NCBI GenBank assembly: GCA_936450465.1
Contig: OW388296.1
Span: forward strand, 16,639,026-16,703,025
Direction of reading: 5' to 3'
Length of the DNA stretch: 64,000 nucleotides
Source of the DNA: Gibbula magus
Lineage: Eukaryota; Mollusca; Gastropoda; Trochida; Trochidae
Shown: positions 1-10,924 of the stretch, in pieces
Position numbering within the stretch: the first letter of the stretch is position 1
Layout of the letters: each line of letters starts with the position of its first letter
Notes under the pieces: model-generated
Told to the model about the DNA's origin: nothing
Database searches by the model: none
Seen by the model: the letters and a program-made list of their open reading frames with translations, nothing else
Translations under genes and position numbers: made by a program

Positions 1-925
1 GTTTAGTGGTCTTGCTGATGATGCGGGCGGAAGTATTTTGGATCTTCTGAAGTTTGTCGAGGAGGTTTGAACTGATGCCTGAAAGGATGCTGTTACAATA
101 ATCGAGCCTAGACGTTACAAGAGCTCGAACGAGGGCCTGTGTTGCAGCTGTTGTAAGGTATTGCCTAATGTTCCCGATGGACCTCAGGTGAAAGAAACAG
201 GTCCTGCTCAAGCGGTTGATATGAGCATCCATGGCCAGGGAGCCGTCGAGAAACACACCCAAATCCTTAACAACATCAGAGAAGTTAATATCTGCATTGG
301 CAACTGTCACGAAGTTGATTTTGACCTTGTCAAGCTGATGTTTTGTACCAACAAGAATAGCTTCTGTTTTAGTGTCATTAAGTTGGAGCATATTTGCTGT
401 CATCCAGCATTTGATGTCCTGAGTGCACTCTGAAATGCACTGTAGGGACGTGGACAGATCAGGCAGCCGAAATGCTTTCAAGGAGCTGAGCATCATCAGC
501 ATAGCGTGATGATGAACTGTATGGTTGGTTGTAATGGTGCCGAAATATCCTGTGTATAAGACAAAGAGAACCGGACCAAGGACTGATCCCTGTGGTACAC
601 CACAAGTGATTGAAGTGGCCTTTGATCTCTCACCACCAACGACAACAGTTTGCTGTCGTCAGTTAGATAGGAAGTGACCCATTGAAGGGCGTTGCCGTCA
701 AGTCCATACTGATGATTGAGCCTGGACAGGAGTCGATGGTGGTCAATTGTGTCGAAGGCCGCGGAGAGGTCCAACAACACTAGCAGAGCGATCTTCCCAT
801 CATCCACGGCACAACGAAGCTCGTTCGTCACTTGCAGTAGTGCAGTTTCAGTACTATAGTATTGACGATAGGCGGACTGGAATTCATCAAACAGATGATG
901 TTTCGAGAGATGGTCTTCATTTGCC
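1..925 (-). mobile_element. L2/CR1-like LINE reverse transcriptase relic, cut by left window edge
   Basis: Read on the minus strand this is a reverse transcriptase (RT) domain of a non-LTR retrotransposon. In order it shows a fingers segment (FDEFQSAYR, near 900-875), motif A (LLDLSAAFDTIDHHRL, near 780-730), the motif CGVPQGSVLGPVLF (near 610-565), an intact YADD catalytic box (503-492), and the thumb/C-terminal part (TSRLDYCNSIL, then KIQNTSARIISKT at the window edge). These parts lie in different frames, with a shift between motif A and GVPQG and another before YADD, so the copy is dead. There is no endonuclease domain, which indicates 5' truncation. L2/CR1 assignment rests on motif wording; the exact clade is uncertain. 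The 3' end lies left of the window. Confidence 0.85.
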
Positions 926-1722
926 TGTCTTCATTTGACATAATGCTAAGAAACCAAGATGGCTGATTCTGCCGATAGATCAGTGATAGAACTTTACCTT
1001 TAAATGTCACTAATCCACCATATTTCCATAGGTCAACAAGTGTAGGATAGAGATGTGCAGGAAAACTTTGTATATTCTCTAATTTTTCCAATTCTATTAT
1101 TTATATCGTTTTAAAAGAGTTTTCAGGAGCTAAGGAAAGACTAGTAGTTTTGGTCACCTCTCACACATGGTATGTGAGAAATCAAATTGTTTATTGTTTT
1201 TTTGAAAAAAAAAAATTGAAGTTATTTAATCATCCTTCTACAAACTCTGTAGGGAATTCTCAAAATTCTTTAAATTGTTGCGAGTATTTATATATTAACC
1301 ATTGCGTATCTTCAACCTTCCGGGTTATACATATTTTAAAGTTTATTTTTAAAATACTTTCTATCATAATCTCACCTGTTTTTGTTTTCCTGAGTTTGCC
1401 TGCTGTGAGCAGGTGCTGCTGTTGTTGCTATAGACATCTTGGATTCCATCAGGATATCATTAACAAACTAACACTGAAAATATAAACAGAATAAATTTTC
1501 ATGAACGATTGATTTGAGACTGTGAATGAACAAATGATTTGGTGGCAATCTAGTTCATTTTGATAAATTTGTCAAGGTCTTCTAGACGTCCAGCTACTTA
1601 TATCTTTTGGATTTTTGCATTGAATGACGCAGTAATGACGACAAACTTTTCCAAAGATGGTGGCAGCATTTTATTCTCGGCCTCCACACTTACCAAGTGA
1701 ATTACACTAATGTTTTAATTGC
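926..1722. other. Intergenic, nothing recognised
   Basis: AT-rich sequence with homopolymer A/T runs. The open frames here are short, have no recognisable domain, and overlap on both strands. I see no gene or repeat boundary. Confidence 0.5.
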
Positions 1723-1732
1723 CAAATACTAT

Positions 1733-1875
1733 ACAATTATAGACTGGTGATGAGGTCAATACCTGTTTTTATGGACCCGAGAAAACAATATTGACCAAGG
1801 ATGAAGTCCGCGGTCAATATTGTTTTCTCGGGTCCATAAAAACAGGTATTGACCGAATCACCAGTCCATAATTGT
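1733..1875. repeat. Long hairpin (palindrome A) with 15-base loop
   Basis: The left arm (1733-1796) and right arm (1812-1875) are near-perfect reverse complements of about 64 bases, with a 15-base loop (1797-1811). Weaker complementarity continues outward to about 1723 and 1892. The inner arm word GGTCAATATTG occurs again, as GTCAATATTGCTTTT and GTCAATATGCTTTT, near 2023 and 2057. Three TGACGTCA boxes (next entry) lie between the hairpin and those extra copies. It is probably a non-autonomous palindromic mobile element. No target duplication could be fixed. Confidence 0.85.
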
Positions 1876-1966
1876 TTTATTATGTATTTGACACAGGGAC
1901 GAAAAGAAAACAATGAAATACAGTCAAAAATGTAATTTGTTTTGAAAAGCTGGGACTACGGTCAGA

Positions 1967-2017
1967 TGACGTCATGGTTACAATAGCATGACGTCATGCA
2001 ACAATCGTTTGACGTCA
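1967..2017. promoter_or_regulatory. Three CRE-type TGACGTCA boxes
   Basis: TGACGTCA is present at 1967-1974, 1989-1996 and 2010-2017. This octamer is the canonical CREB/ATF binding palindrome. A CACGTG-type box (GTCACGTGAT) and an inverted CCAAT box (ACCAATCAG) follow near 2080-2107. They belong to the palindrome A neighbourhood and are not next to any recognised gene. Function is inferred from motif only. Confidence 0.5.
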
Positions 2018-2120
2018 CTCAAGTCAATATTGCTTTTGGTCGGACTCGGGCTGGAGTCAATATGCTTTTCTGTCGACGGTCACGTGATGGCCTCTCGACC
2101 AATCAGATCGCTGGAAAAAT

Positions 2121-2848
2121 ATGCTCACATAATAAACTAATTTATCGACTAGTACAACTTTTGGTTTTGAGATGGTAAGACGATAAAAGTCAGTGCTGCA
2201 AGTCGTGTAAGTTTCAGATTGTTAGGGGTTGTTTTTGTGTTGTTATTTTGCTTTTGAATACTTAAGAACTGTACAGTGGGGTTGTTTCAGTTTATTGCCT
2301 TCAAAGTCAATAATTCTATGGTTTTTAATCAAAACTTCGGCCTAAGAGTAATTGAAGGGTCCCAATGACCACAGGGGCTTGTATTGCTGAAAACAAACAG
2401 TTCCTAGGTCCAATACTACGATGTGAAATATACCCTATACTAATAAATAAAGAAAGAGATGCAATGCCAATTTTACCTCTGGCCCAAACAAGTCCACATT
2501 TCAAAATGTCAACACAATTTTTACACGTACTACATACTATTCCATACTTTATTCCATTAAGACAAACATCAATAAAAATCGGTGCATTATTTCTCAAGTA
2601 ATGACACTTGAAACACGATTTGTTTTACCTGTCAAACATGAGTGGGCCAAAATGGTGTCTAAGAAATACATCGATAAACATCGATATTTCATTCCTAGCA
2701 AAAGCAATCAATCTCGAAAAGAGTTTTCTACTATCACTTTACATCCCTGATATATGTGTCATACTGGAATAGTTCAGGTATCTTACCGTAACAACTTTAT
2801 TGCAACTTTATAGTAACTACAAGCAAATCTTCCAGCAACCTGCGCCAT
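2121..2848. other. Intergenic, nothing recognised
   Basis: AT-rich sequence. The stretch 2325-2600 happens to be open on both strands but shows no domain and no coding bias that I can defend. Confidence 0.45.
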
Positions 2849-2858
2849 CTTGGAGGAA

Positions 2859-2989
2859 GATCCGGATCAGTTCGTACCAAAACCGGTTCCTCCCAGGGTC
2901 GGTTTGTACAGGTCGGTTCGCCCCGTTTTAATATCTTAAAGGATGATGATGATGAGTGGAACTGGTTTTGGTACGAACTGACCCGGAAC
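2859..2989. mobile_element. 131-bp foldback element with 10-bp target duplication
   Basis: Arms 2862-2890 and 2958-2986 are reverse complements with few mismatches (core CAGTTCGTACCAAAACC). The element is flanked on both sides by the perfect direct repeat CTTGGAGGAA (2849-2858 and 2990-2999), as expected of a target-site duplication. The interior carries imperfect copies of a GGTCGGTT word and a (GAT)n stretch. No coding capacity. A 9-10 bp duplication would suit a Mutator-like or foldback transposase; this is an inference. Confidence 0.7.
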
Positions 2990-2999
2990 CTTGGAGGAA

Positions 3000-4735
3000 A
3001 TGACGACGAAATGGAGATGTTATATGGTGTATTTGATAAGGCACTTCCCGAATACTCGTAACTACTACGTTAACCATCCGTCCAAAATCTTCAGAATATG
3101 TAGTCCAGCATATAACTAGACTATAATTTCGCACAAGAAGGCCTTGTCCATATACGAGTTTATATTAGATGAACAACAGAATACGTTGATCAATGACTGT
3201 TATACGCCGATTGACGTATTATACGCCGGTTTCAGGGTTTCCCCAACCTGGTGTCTATGAGTCTCGGTCCCCACTCCTTGCCAATGTCAACAGAAACAGC
3301 TTGACAATGACTATAAGATCAACGTTGATGATTTCTGTATTCTAAAATTGTATAAATAAAATACTAAAGTATCAATTGTTGGCATGGTAACATAATCCCC
3401 TTCTTTGATGTTTGAAAACTAAAAGATTTGATCAAATCTCACCAAAACAAATCATCTTTTCACTGGAGGTCGCCATCTTGCAAAGGGGAGTAACTCTAAT
3501 TATGGACATGTGAGAGACCCACAAGTAAAATAGATCTATTAGCATTTGCAAATTATTCAACTTTTGAATCACAGAAAACTACTGTGGAATACACACAACA
3601 ATCTAACGACAGAAATGTTTACTGAGGTGGAGATAAATTGATCAATTTGTTTAAAAATACATTGCACACTTTTTATCGTTTCAGCAAGTAAAATCTTTAT
3701 TGAAATTGACAACATTACAACAACCAAGTGCATCTTTACAAAAAATGGCAATGTTGATGTTTAGATTCACGGTCAGATTGAACTGTTTAGAAATCTATTA
3801 TTCACACCTTTCTCTCTGGATTCGCCAATAAATAAAACAATTTTCATTTCGATTATTCCCCTATATAGGGCGACAGCCGACAAGGATACGTAAGTGTACG
3901 TAATGCAGTCGACGATCAAGTCCTTATACCTTAGAACGAGGTAATACCCCATTTGAGATTGAAATGTTATCTTTGTTATTTCAATATCATACCAACATGT
4001 ATCATGTATGTTTATATATAACCTCTGTTTGTATAATATCTCCCACATGCTTGATAACGGTATAAGGATCTAGATACCGAAACGTCGCTATTGTTAATAA
4101 AGAAGTTGATCATCCATAAAATAGTTGTCTTCTTCATTGAAATATTAGTTTAAAATATTATCATCGGGATTGCTCTACAGTTTTATGCATCACTACATTT
4201 CCTTCAAAACAACCTTTAAACATAAAAATTAATTTAGTGTTTTCAAAGATAGGATTTTCAAAGATAAAAATGCTACATTTCTCTAATCTGAGCAATCTCC
4301 TCTACCAAATGTTTCAATTGCTTTTTTTTATTATTGAAAAATGTGATATAAAATTGATATCATCTGCAGTCAGATATAGTAGCTAGGCTAGGTTGTACCA
4401 AGCATATCCGTCGATACATCAGATAGCTTTAGAAATATATGGCTTGACGGACATTATAACTGAATCACATGTTTATGTGAATTACGTTTCTAAATGTGAA
4501 CAGGAAGCATTTAATTAAGTGTAATAAATTGAAAAAAAGGAAATAGTCGCTCTTTATATATTCAAATGGTGCGGGGTGTTAACTGGCAACCCCAGAGTGA
4601 CGGTGAGACAGACATCAGAGAGCCTGAGAGTCCCAATAATAGGTTATTGATTCATATACCGAGGCGCTGGCAAAACCGAGACCCAACGACTTAACACATT
4701 AAGTGTGGATCTGAAGTTTGAAAATATAAAGGCAA
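3000..4735. other. Intergenic, nothing recognised
   Basis: AT-rich sequence without a supportable gene. It contains an isolated YY1-like CGCCATCTTG word at 3471-3480. Short open frames (3569-3751, 3773-4048, minus strand) show no domain. Confidence 0.45.
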
Positions 4736-5366
4736 TTGAAAGGGTATAAACTGATTTTATTAAATATATTTTGAATGTAAGACGCAGTACCCCAACATAT
4801 ATGTTAATTGTATCGTGAAGCCGATAGATCGCCTCTTGTTGATAAAATCAAACTGCGAATGTTGTGTTTCCGGTACAGAAAAGTAACAGGAAAGTGTAAT
4901 TCTACGTTAACAACATTATACCAGATAGCACTGACTAATTCAGGGAAATATAATCATAAGAATAAATGGTTCGATTTTATCAAAACAATGACATGTCGAA
5001 TATTTGGCAATCCAAAGATATTGTTTCCTTCTCCTGGTTCAAAAACGTGTTAAACTTAGATTTTCAGACCAATTGTTATATTTTTATTATTATTATATAT
5101 AATTGTAACTAACCCTAATTATCATAAAATGTCATTGTTGTTTGAAACGAACAAAGAATAGAATTACGAAATATATGTTAGTTTCTCTATATCATTATGT
5201 TTGCAAATGTTCCATGATTAGTTTATCTACCGAAGATTGCTGGATTGCATCAAGCTATTGTCTCACGAAAAGTGCATATTTCTGAAAATTATCCCAAGAT
5301 ATTTTGCATGTATTTGTAAAGTAAAGGTAATTAAGTTGATTGATTGATTGAAATGTAGGGTTACCA
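4736..5366 (+). mobile_element. LINE 3'-terminal coding fragment with GATT-type tail
   Basis: The translated stretch near 4808-5053 contains YREADRSPLVDKIKLRML and NSGKYNHKNKWFDFIK. This resembles the region after the RT domain of mollusc/cnidarian non-LTR elements. Downstream, at about 5335-5352, lies a short TTGATTGATTGATTG tract, like the tail of the LINE fragment near 32110. There is no in-frame ATG, and the frame is short and interrupted, so it is a dead fragment. Family assignment is tentative and based on wording similarity only. Confidence 0.5.
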
Positions 5367-6254
5367 TATGAATGAATGTAGTAAGAGAGAATTCACCTAT
5401 TCTTGCATGACTGTACATTATTAGTTAGAAAAGCAAATGCAAACTGTATGATCAAAGGAGAATACACATTTTAAATTAAAAAACCCACAGAGTTAGTTGT
5501 GAAGAATGTTTTATTATGTGATGCTTCACTCATACAGTATTGGAATGATAACAAGGCTGAAGCATTTAACACAACTATCATTTGCTCAGGATACAGTTAT
5601 AATCGGATGGGAAATCTATTGGTGAAGTGACTTTTAAGGATTTCCGCAAGGTAGTATTTCATATACATGTACATTATCAAGGATGACAGTCCAACATAGA
5701 TATATGTTCTCGTCACGATGTGTATAATGTGATGATATGGTTGAGACAGGGAAGGATGCTCCTCCATATGTCACTACCAATAGGTGGACAACTGAGTTCA
5801 AGCGTGTCGGAGAGGAACCACGCCCTGGAACTCCAATCACAAAGCACTTAGGTAATCGTAAGCCAGGGAGAATATATTGGTGTAACGTTAAAGAATTGGA
5901 GTTACGGTTTGCCTAAGTTAATGTTGCTTTACGAAAGGACCATCTAATCGTCCAAATACGTCAACAACGACCGAGATTGTCAGCAAATTATTTGGATCAG
6001 ATAATAGATAACCGACATATTACCAAACGTTTCAACGCTGGTGCACTTGGCATTTGTCAGGAATGAGTTCATTCACTTATCACAGACACTAAGACAATGC
6101 CGATGGTCTCACCACGATATTTGCACTGATCCATAGTTTGGCACCTGATCAAACACAATGCCAAAGTAGAAGCTAGTCTTACTTGAATATCATAGCACGC
6201 TGTAATTTTTATCACAATTTGCAAGTTTACGCATGTCGACTGTCGAGGATGTTG
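5367..6254. other. Intergenic, nothing recognised
   Basis: No domain-bearing open frame, tandem repeat or inverted repeat noticed. It lies immediately downstream, on the minus strand, of the coiled-coil exon. Confidence 0.4.
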
Positions 6255-6535
6255 CTAGTTGAGGTAGGCTCGGACGGGTTTAGTCACTGTCTTCACCACC
6301 CCCGTCACAAGTCCCCCCACAGCGGCGTCTTGTTCCATTGATTCGATCTTCTCCGTTTTTCGCCGATTTTCATCTTTCTCGGTTTTGATATCCTTGTACA
6401 GTCTGTTTTCACGATTGTCTTTGTCCTTCCGTTCTCGGTGAAGATGCTGCTCCAAATCTTTTATCTTCTCTTTCAACATTTTAATTTCCAAATCCTTCTT
6501 TTCTAGTTGATGCTGATAATGCATATCCTTCTGAT
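6255..6535 (-). CDS. Putative terminal exon encoding a charged coiled coil
   Basis: On the minus strand the frame runs about 93 codons to a stop at 6255. It encodes a strongly charged heptad-like helix (QLEKKDLEIKMLKEKIKDLE, then HRERKDKDNRENR and TEKDENRRKTEKIESMEQ). A small hydrophobic, glycine-containing tail follows (AAVGGLVTGVVKTVTKPV). The open frame extends upstream to 6677 but has no ATG before the DMHYQ segment. A pyrimidine-rich AG acceptor (TTTTTTGTTTCAAATTCAG) ends at 6536. I therefore read it as the last exon of a spliced gene, entered one base into a codon, whose earlier exons I could not find. The upstream hydrophobic stretch is probably intron rather than a membrane anchor. 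Function unknown. It could still be a chance open frame. Confidence 0.4.
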
Positions 6536-6752
6536 CTGAATTTGAAACAAAAAACAAAACCAAGATTGATACAAGGATACAACGTTCCAAATTCAGTTTT
6601 ATCACACGCTGTAGTGGAGGCTTATCGCAGAAAAGGGCCTTGTTATTGTCTATTTTGAACTTGACGTGTTTGTTCACTGGCCTTTAAAAGGGTTTAAATT
6701 CAAGTTAAAATCTTGTATACATGTATGTGTCACAACCTCGCTGGATGTCCAG

Positions 6753-6923
6753 CAACGTGTTAAGTCTCAGTGTCAGTACATACAAAGCGGGGATTTACTG
6801 CAATGTAATATTGAGATTACAGGGAATCTAACCTGTACAAACAAGGATTGTAGTGTCTCTACACAGTGTGCCTGTGTCAAAACTAGGACATGCAGGTTGT
6901 GTAACCATTGTCAATATCAGTGA
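6753..6923 (+). CDS. Possible Cys-rich exon, unrecognised
   Basis: A plus-strand frame, open from 6666 to a stop at 6921-6923, has about ten Cys in its last 57 codons. Characteristic pieces are NKDCSVSTQCACVK and TCRLCNHCQYQ. It has no in-frame ATG, so it could only be used as a spliced exon. A weak AG acceptor candidate sits at 6751-6752. The Cys spacing does not match a family I know. It lies head-to-head with the coiled-coil exon on the other strand. It may be chance. Confidence 0.2.
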   Translation, partial: QRVKSQCQYIQSGDLLQCNIEITGNLTCTNKDCSVSTQCACVKTRTCRLCNHCQYQ

Positions 6924-7200
6924 GTTTGGAAAATGCACGAAGCTATCTGTAAACGTGTTAACCGTCTTGGTGCAATGACGTCGTTGCATGATGTCTATAA
7001 GTAAGTGTTGTTTCCATTTGCGAGGAATTGAAAACTGTTGATATTTTGTTTTTAGAACTCACCCAAAATGACTCCCACATTAAATATCGCTTGTGGACTT
7101 TAAATCTACATTGCAATACTTGACTTTCATAATACTATAGCATTAATAATAAACTGTACGCCAAAAGAAATGTTACACCTCTTTGAATGTGATTATCATA

Positions 7201-7968
7201 GAGCCACTGGCTCTGTAGCTCATTCGGCTTTATGTACATGAACTAATTCAAAATGTCAACTTCTTGGTGAGAGGTACAACAAATAGGAAGCACTTTAAAC
7301 GGAGAAGATGAAATAGGTCTTAAGGTCCCAACCACTATGACCTGTCTTTGAGCCCAGAGATAAAATCCCCTACAAATAAAGACACACTTGAAGATTTAAT
7401 TTATCACTGTTGTTTTCTTTAAATACCCTCCCCTTGAAGAGCACATAAAATCTTAAGATGAAATTATCTTTTCAAGTCATGACATCTGTGACATATATTT
7501 GGGGTCGTAGGATCATGAAATCTACATATTAGAATCTTCATTGGCCAAGGAGTCTGCACACAACTTTTCAGCTCCCTAGATCTTTTTGAAATGGAGAAGA
7601 AGATGAAAATAGGGTTTAAAGCATGTGACCCCTGTGACCCCATTTGGGGTCATGGGTTCACGAAATCTACAATTTAGAACCCCAATTGGCCAAGGTGTCT
7701 GCACACAACTTTTCAGCTCTCTAGACCTTTTGGAACTGGAGAAGAAGATGAAAATAGGATTTTAAGGATGTGACCCCTGTGACCCCATTTGGGGTCATGG
7801 GGTCACGAAATCTACAATTTAGAATCCCCATTGGCCAAGGAGTCTGTACACAACTTTTCAGCTCTCTAGACCAAGCGGTTCTGGAGAAGAAGACGAAAAT
7901 GCGAAAAGTTTACAGACGGACGGACGGACGGATGGACGGACGGACGCCGGACACCATGCCAGATGAGC
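7201..7968 (+). mobile_element. TA-flanked dispersed repeat (GAGCCANTGGCTC family) inserted in the Tc1 left terminal repeat
   Basis: It begins with the palindrome GAGCCACTGGCTC and ends ...CCAGATGAGC, bordered by TA at 7199-7200 and 7969-7970. The empty site is preserved in the other Tc1 terminal repeat (ATCATAAAAAG on its reverse complement), which fixes both ends. The interior has about three tandem copies of a unit of roughly 140-150 bp. Each unit includes a GTGACCCC..GGGGTCA stretch, TCTACAATTTAGAATCCCC, AGTCTGCACACAACTTTTC, and AGAAGAAGATGAAAATAGG. Near the 3' end is a (GGAC)n run at 7915-7946. TA duplication suggests mobilisation by a Tc1/mariner-type enzyme. Relatives lie at 38558-39148, inside both copies of the large duplication, and (its 3' end) at 46206. 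Confidence 0.7.
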
Positions 7969-8175
7969 TAAAAAGTGTTCAGAGGAATTTGCTTTGTTGT
8001 GTTGTAACACTCCATCAATTTAGTGTTTTGTGCTAAAATAGCAGACCTGTAACTTTAATGGTAAATAAGCTATCGCCAGTTCTTCATGGGTGCGGTCAAT
8101 TGTCCTATTTCCGATCATGCACAAAAACAACAAAATCATAGAATAATCATTAGTTTAATGACAAATTATATGTGA

Positions 8176-9156
8176 TCAGTATCTGGTATGTCCGCCGTTG
8201 GCATTCAAACATGCCTGAACTCTTCGTCTAACAGAAAACTCTGTAACAGTCCTCTGATGAAAGAAGGTGGTATCTGCCTCCATTCGGCCATCAATGCAGC
8301 AATACGTGTTGACGTGTGTTTGCTTGGTGTCGCCGTTGACGGATCCCTCGATCGATGTAATCCCAGAGGTGCTCGATGGGATTCATATCGGGCGATCTGG
8401 CAGGCCAAGGCAAAACGTGGACGTTGTTGACGTTGAGGTACTGTAACAACACTCTGGCTACATGAGGACGAGGACTGTTGAAAAAGAGTGTTTGGATGGC
8501 GTTGTAAGAATGGGATGACCTCTGGCTGTAGGGCCCTGTCAATGTACCTCTGCGCCGTCAGATTGCCGTCAATGACAATGAGGTCGGTGGTTGCGTTGCC
8601 GCGTATCCCAACCCAGACCATGACGCTGCCTGCAGCAGCGTGCCTCCCTCTCACCCCGGCGACGGTAGACCCTCCTTCTCCCGTCTGCTACGTGCATCTG
8701 GAACCGATTTTCGTCGGAAAATAACACTCTCTGCCAGTTTTGGTTATGCCAACGTCGAACATTTCTGGCCCAAGCAACCCTGTTTTGTCGATGTCGGCGC
8801 GTCAACAGCATTGCTCACATCGGCCGGTATGACCTCAGTCCATGTTGTTAGAGCCTTCTTCTCACCGTCTGGGGACTGATTCGGTGTCCAAGTGCAGTAG
8901 AAGCTGTCGTTGTGGCGGCTTGAAAGCGGTTCCTGAGATGAATTTGAAACAGGTACCGTTCTTCATTTGGGGTTGTCACTGGCGGCCTGTCGCTTCTAGC
9001 TCGGTCTCGAGTCGATCCAGTCTGTTGTAGACGTCCACGCAGCCTAAGAATGGTGAGACGATGACATCCGAATGTGGCAGCGACATTTCCATCAGTGGAC
9101 CCAGTCTGCAGCATTCAATTCGCTCTTTCCCGCTCTTCAGTTGTTAATCTCGGCAT
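8176..9156 (-). pseudogene. Tc1-like DD34E-type transposase, disrupted
   Basis: Translated in pieces on the minus strand this gives a full-length Tc1-like transposase of about 326 codons. It has the start MPRLTTEERERA (ATG at 9156), a paired-type helix-turn-helix (AATFGCHRLTILRLRGRLQQ), then RARSDRPPVTT. It continues with LLTRRHRQNRVAWAR, the first catalytic block RVLFSDENRF, the middle block VIDGNLTAQRYIDRAL, and the last block WPARSPDMNPIEHLWDYI containing the catalytic Glu. It ends ACLNANGGHTRY at 8178. Damage: a stop (TGA) 14 codons after the start and frame changes between the domains. A small deletion removes the second catalytic Asp, so the usual QQDNARPH is altered. It is non-functional. 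Confidence 0.9.
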
Positions 9157-9441
9157 TGTAATCGAATTACGATGTGAAATAATGAATACAGGGGCCTTTT
9201 AGACCCGTTTCCAACTGATTTCACGTGCATTTCATGCGTGGTAAAAGTTCTATGGCTACGTTTTGGTGACATGATCCTTCTGATGAAAACCAAAATGTTT
9301 AAGAAGTTCACTATTTAGAAAGATTTAGAAACAAATCTAGTCCCTAAACATGTGTCAAAGCTTCCTAAAACAGTCGAAGCACATTTAAAAAAAAATTTTA
9401 ACAAACACTTTTTCTTAGAATCTTATGGTTAAGAAATTAAT

Positions 9442-9580
9442 TTCGCTGTACCCCAATGTGTTTTGTAATAAAGTATAGTTTTGCCCTGAACTATTATAGT
9501 TAAAGCGAGTCCGAGTGCTTTGACGTAATAATAGTTCAGGGCAAAACTATTCTCTACAAAACACATTGAGGTACAGCGAA
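9442..9580. repeat. Long hairpin (palindrome B) inside the Tc1 element
   Basis: The left arm 9442-9498 and right arm 9526-9580 are reverse complements with small gaps (outer word TTCGCTGTACC, middle ATGTGTTTTGTA, inner AGTTTTGCCCTGAACTAT). The loop contains AAAGCGAGTCCGAGTGCTTT, itself nearly palindromic. A further copy of an arm word (AAAACTATGCCTTTATT) lies near 10057-10075. It directly follows TTACGTCA at 10045-10052. CACGTG-type boxes occur near 9718 and 9752. It has the same plan as palindromes A and D. Confidence 0.8.
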
Positions 9581-10531
9581 CTTTATTTATTTTCTAAGAT
9601 GCCAAATGATCAGATACAGGTAACATTCTGCTTCCAATAATTTGGAAATACAAATATTGTTTACATTCTTTATATTAATAATCCATGAATTAACAGGGCC
9701 AACGGATGGCTATTCCACGTGTAAAACCCACCCCCTAAGAAAGACTAAGATCACGTGACTAACATTCCCAAAAGAATTGTGGGTAGAGCTGGATCAAGTC
9801 TAAGCGTGATGGTGGAACGTAATTTGTCTAATTCAAATGTTTGCTGCTGTCATAAAAAGTTAATGTTCATTTTCCCACCGCTAATTTTGACCTACTGCAG
9901 AAGTTGCAAACCATGGAAAGGAGTACACGCTTTATTGGTTGCGATGTAAGAGTTCAGACGGCTGAGGCGAATCGACGTTACGTTACAATGGGCACACTTG
10001 ATCACGAGGGAGCGGCGTGGAACGGCGGGAACGTCATTCGATTGTTACGTCATAAAAAAAAACTATGCCTTTATTGTCTGATGAAGTACTTTTTTTCTCG
10101 ATCGTTCTTACCGTTAGACATCTTAGAACCGTTAAACATCGTTGTGTTTAGAATAGAAAAATAACAAATCTCAATATTTCGTCATTTTCAGACAAAATAA
10201 CGAATAAATATTTCCAAAAACATAACCAATTTCCTTTTTTATGAATGTGCATTCATAGTCAAAGAAGACAAAGTCAGTTTGGTTAATTTTCAACCATTTA
10301 AAAAAATTTCCCTTCAATTATTGCATGATCGGAAATAGAACAATTGACCCCACCCATGAAGAACTGGCGATAACTTAATATTTACCATTAAATTTACAAG
10401 TCTACTATTTTAGCACAAAACACTAAACTGATGGAGTGTTACAACACTACAAAGCAAATTCCTCTGAACACATAACTTTTTATGATAATCAAATTCAAAG
10501 AGATGTAACATTTCTTTTGGCGTTCAGTTTA

Positions 10532-10920
10532 CATGACCTGGTATAACTTTGACATCACAAAGAACGTAGCTGGCAATGATGTATGACGTCATAACATTGA
10601 TTAGATCTGTTCAATTACCTGTCGGTACACTGGCTCCGCTGCCCATTCCACAGCTATATATGGCTATATCTGTGGAAATAGTTTTAAAATTATATGCATT
10701 ATATAAAGATTCAAATATCATAAACTTTTAAATTGTTGCCTTATCGATATCGTCAAATAAGAATAATTGTTGTTGGAACAAAACTTAACAAAGTCGTAAA
10801 TTGTACTTTGGGTACTTAATATAAGTAACTGTTGTAGTAGTGTATTACCGTTTAGTTACTTAGTAAAACTAACGGGACAAAGCATTGTTGAAAAGTACAT
10901 TTAATTTACCATAAGCTGCC
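10532..10920. other. Intergenic with one CRE-type box
   Basis: AT-rich flank of the Tc1 element. It contains an isolated TGACGTCA at 10584-10591. No gene seen. Confidence 0.4.
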
Positions 10921-10924
10921 TAAA

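Larger units (their letters stand above)
7152..10529 (-). mobile_element. Tc1/mariner transposon with about 209-bp terminal inverted repeats, carrying nested insertions
   Basis: The ends are AACTGTACGCCAAAAG at 7152 and the reverse complement of AACTGAACGCCAAAAG ending at 10529. Both are bordered by TA (7150-7151 and 10530-10531), the Tc1/mariner target duplication. Inverted repeats run inward to about 8121 on the left (interrupted by the insertion at 7201-7968) and from about 10321 on the right. A dead transposase lies at 8176-9156 on the minus strand. The space 9190-10320 is much longer than expected for such elements because it contains palindromic module B. The element is therefore a nest of at least three mobile sequences. 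Confidence 0.85.
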
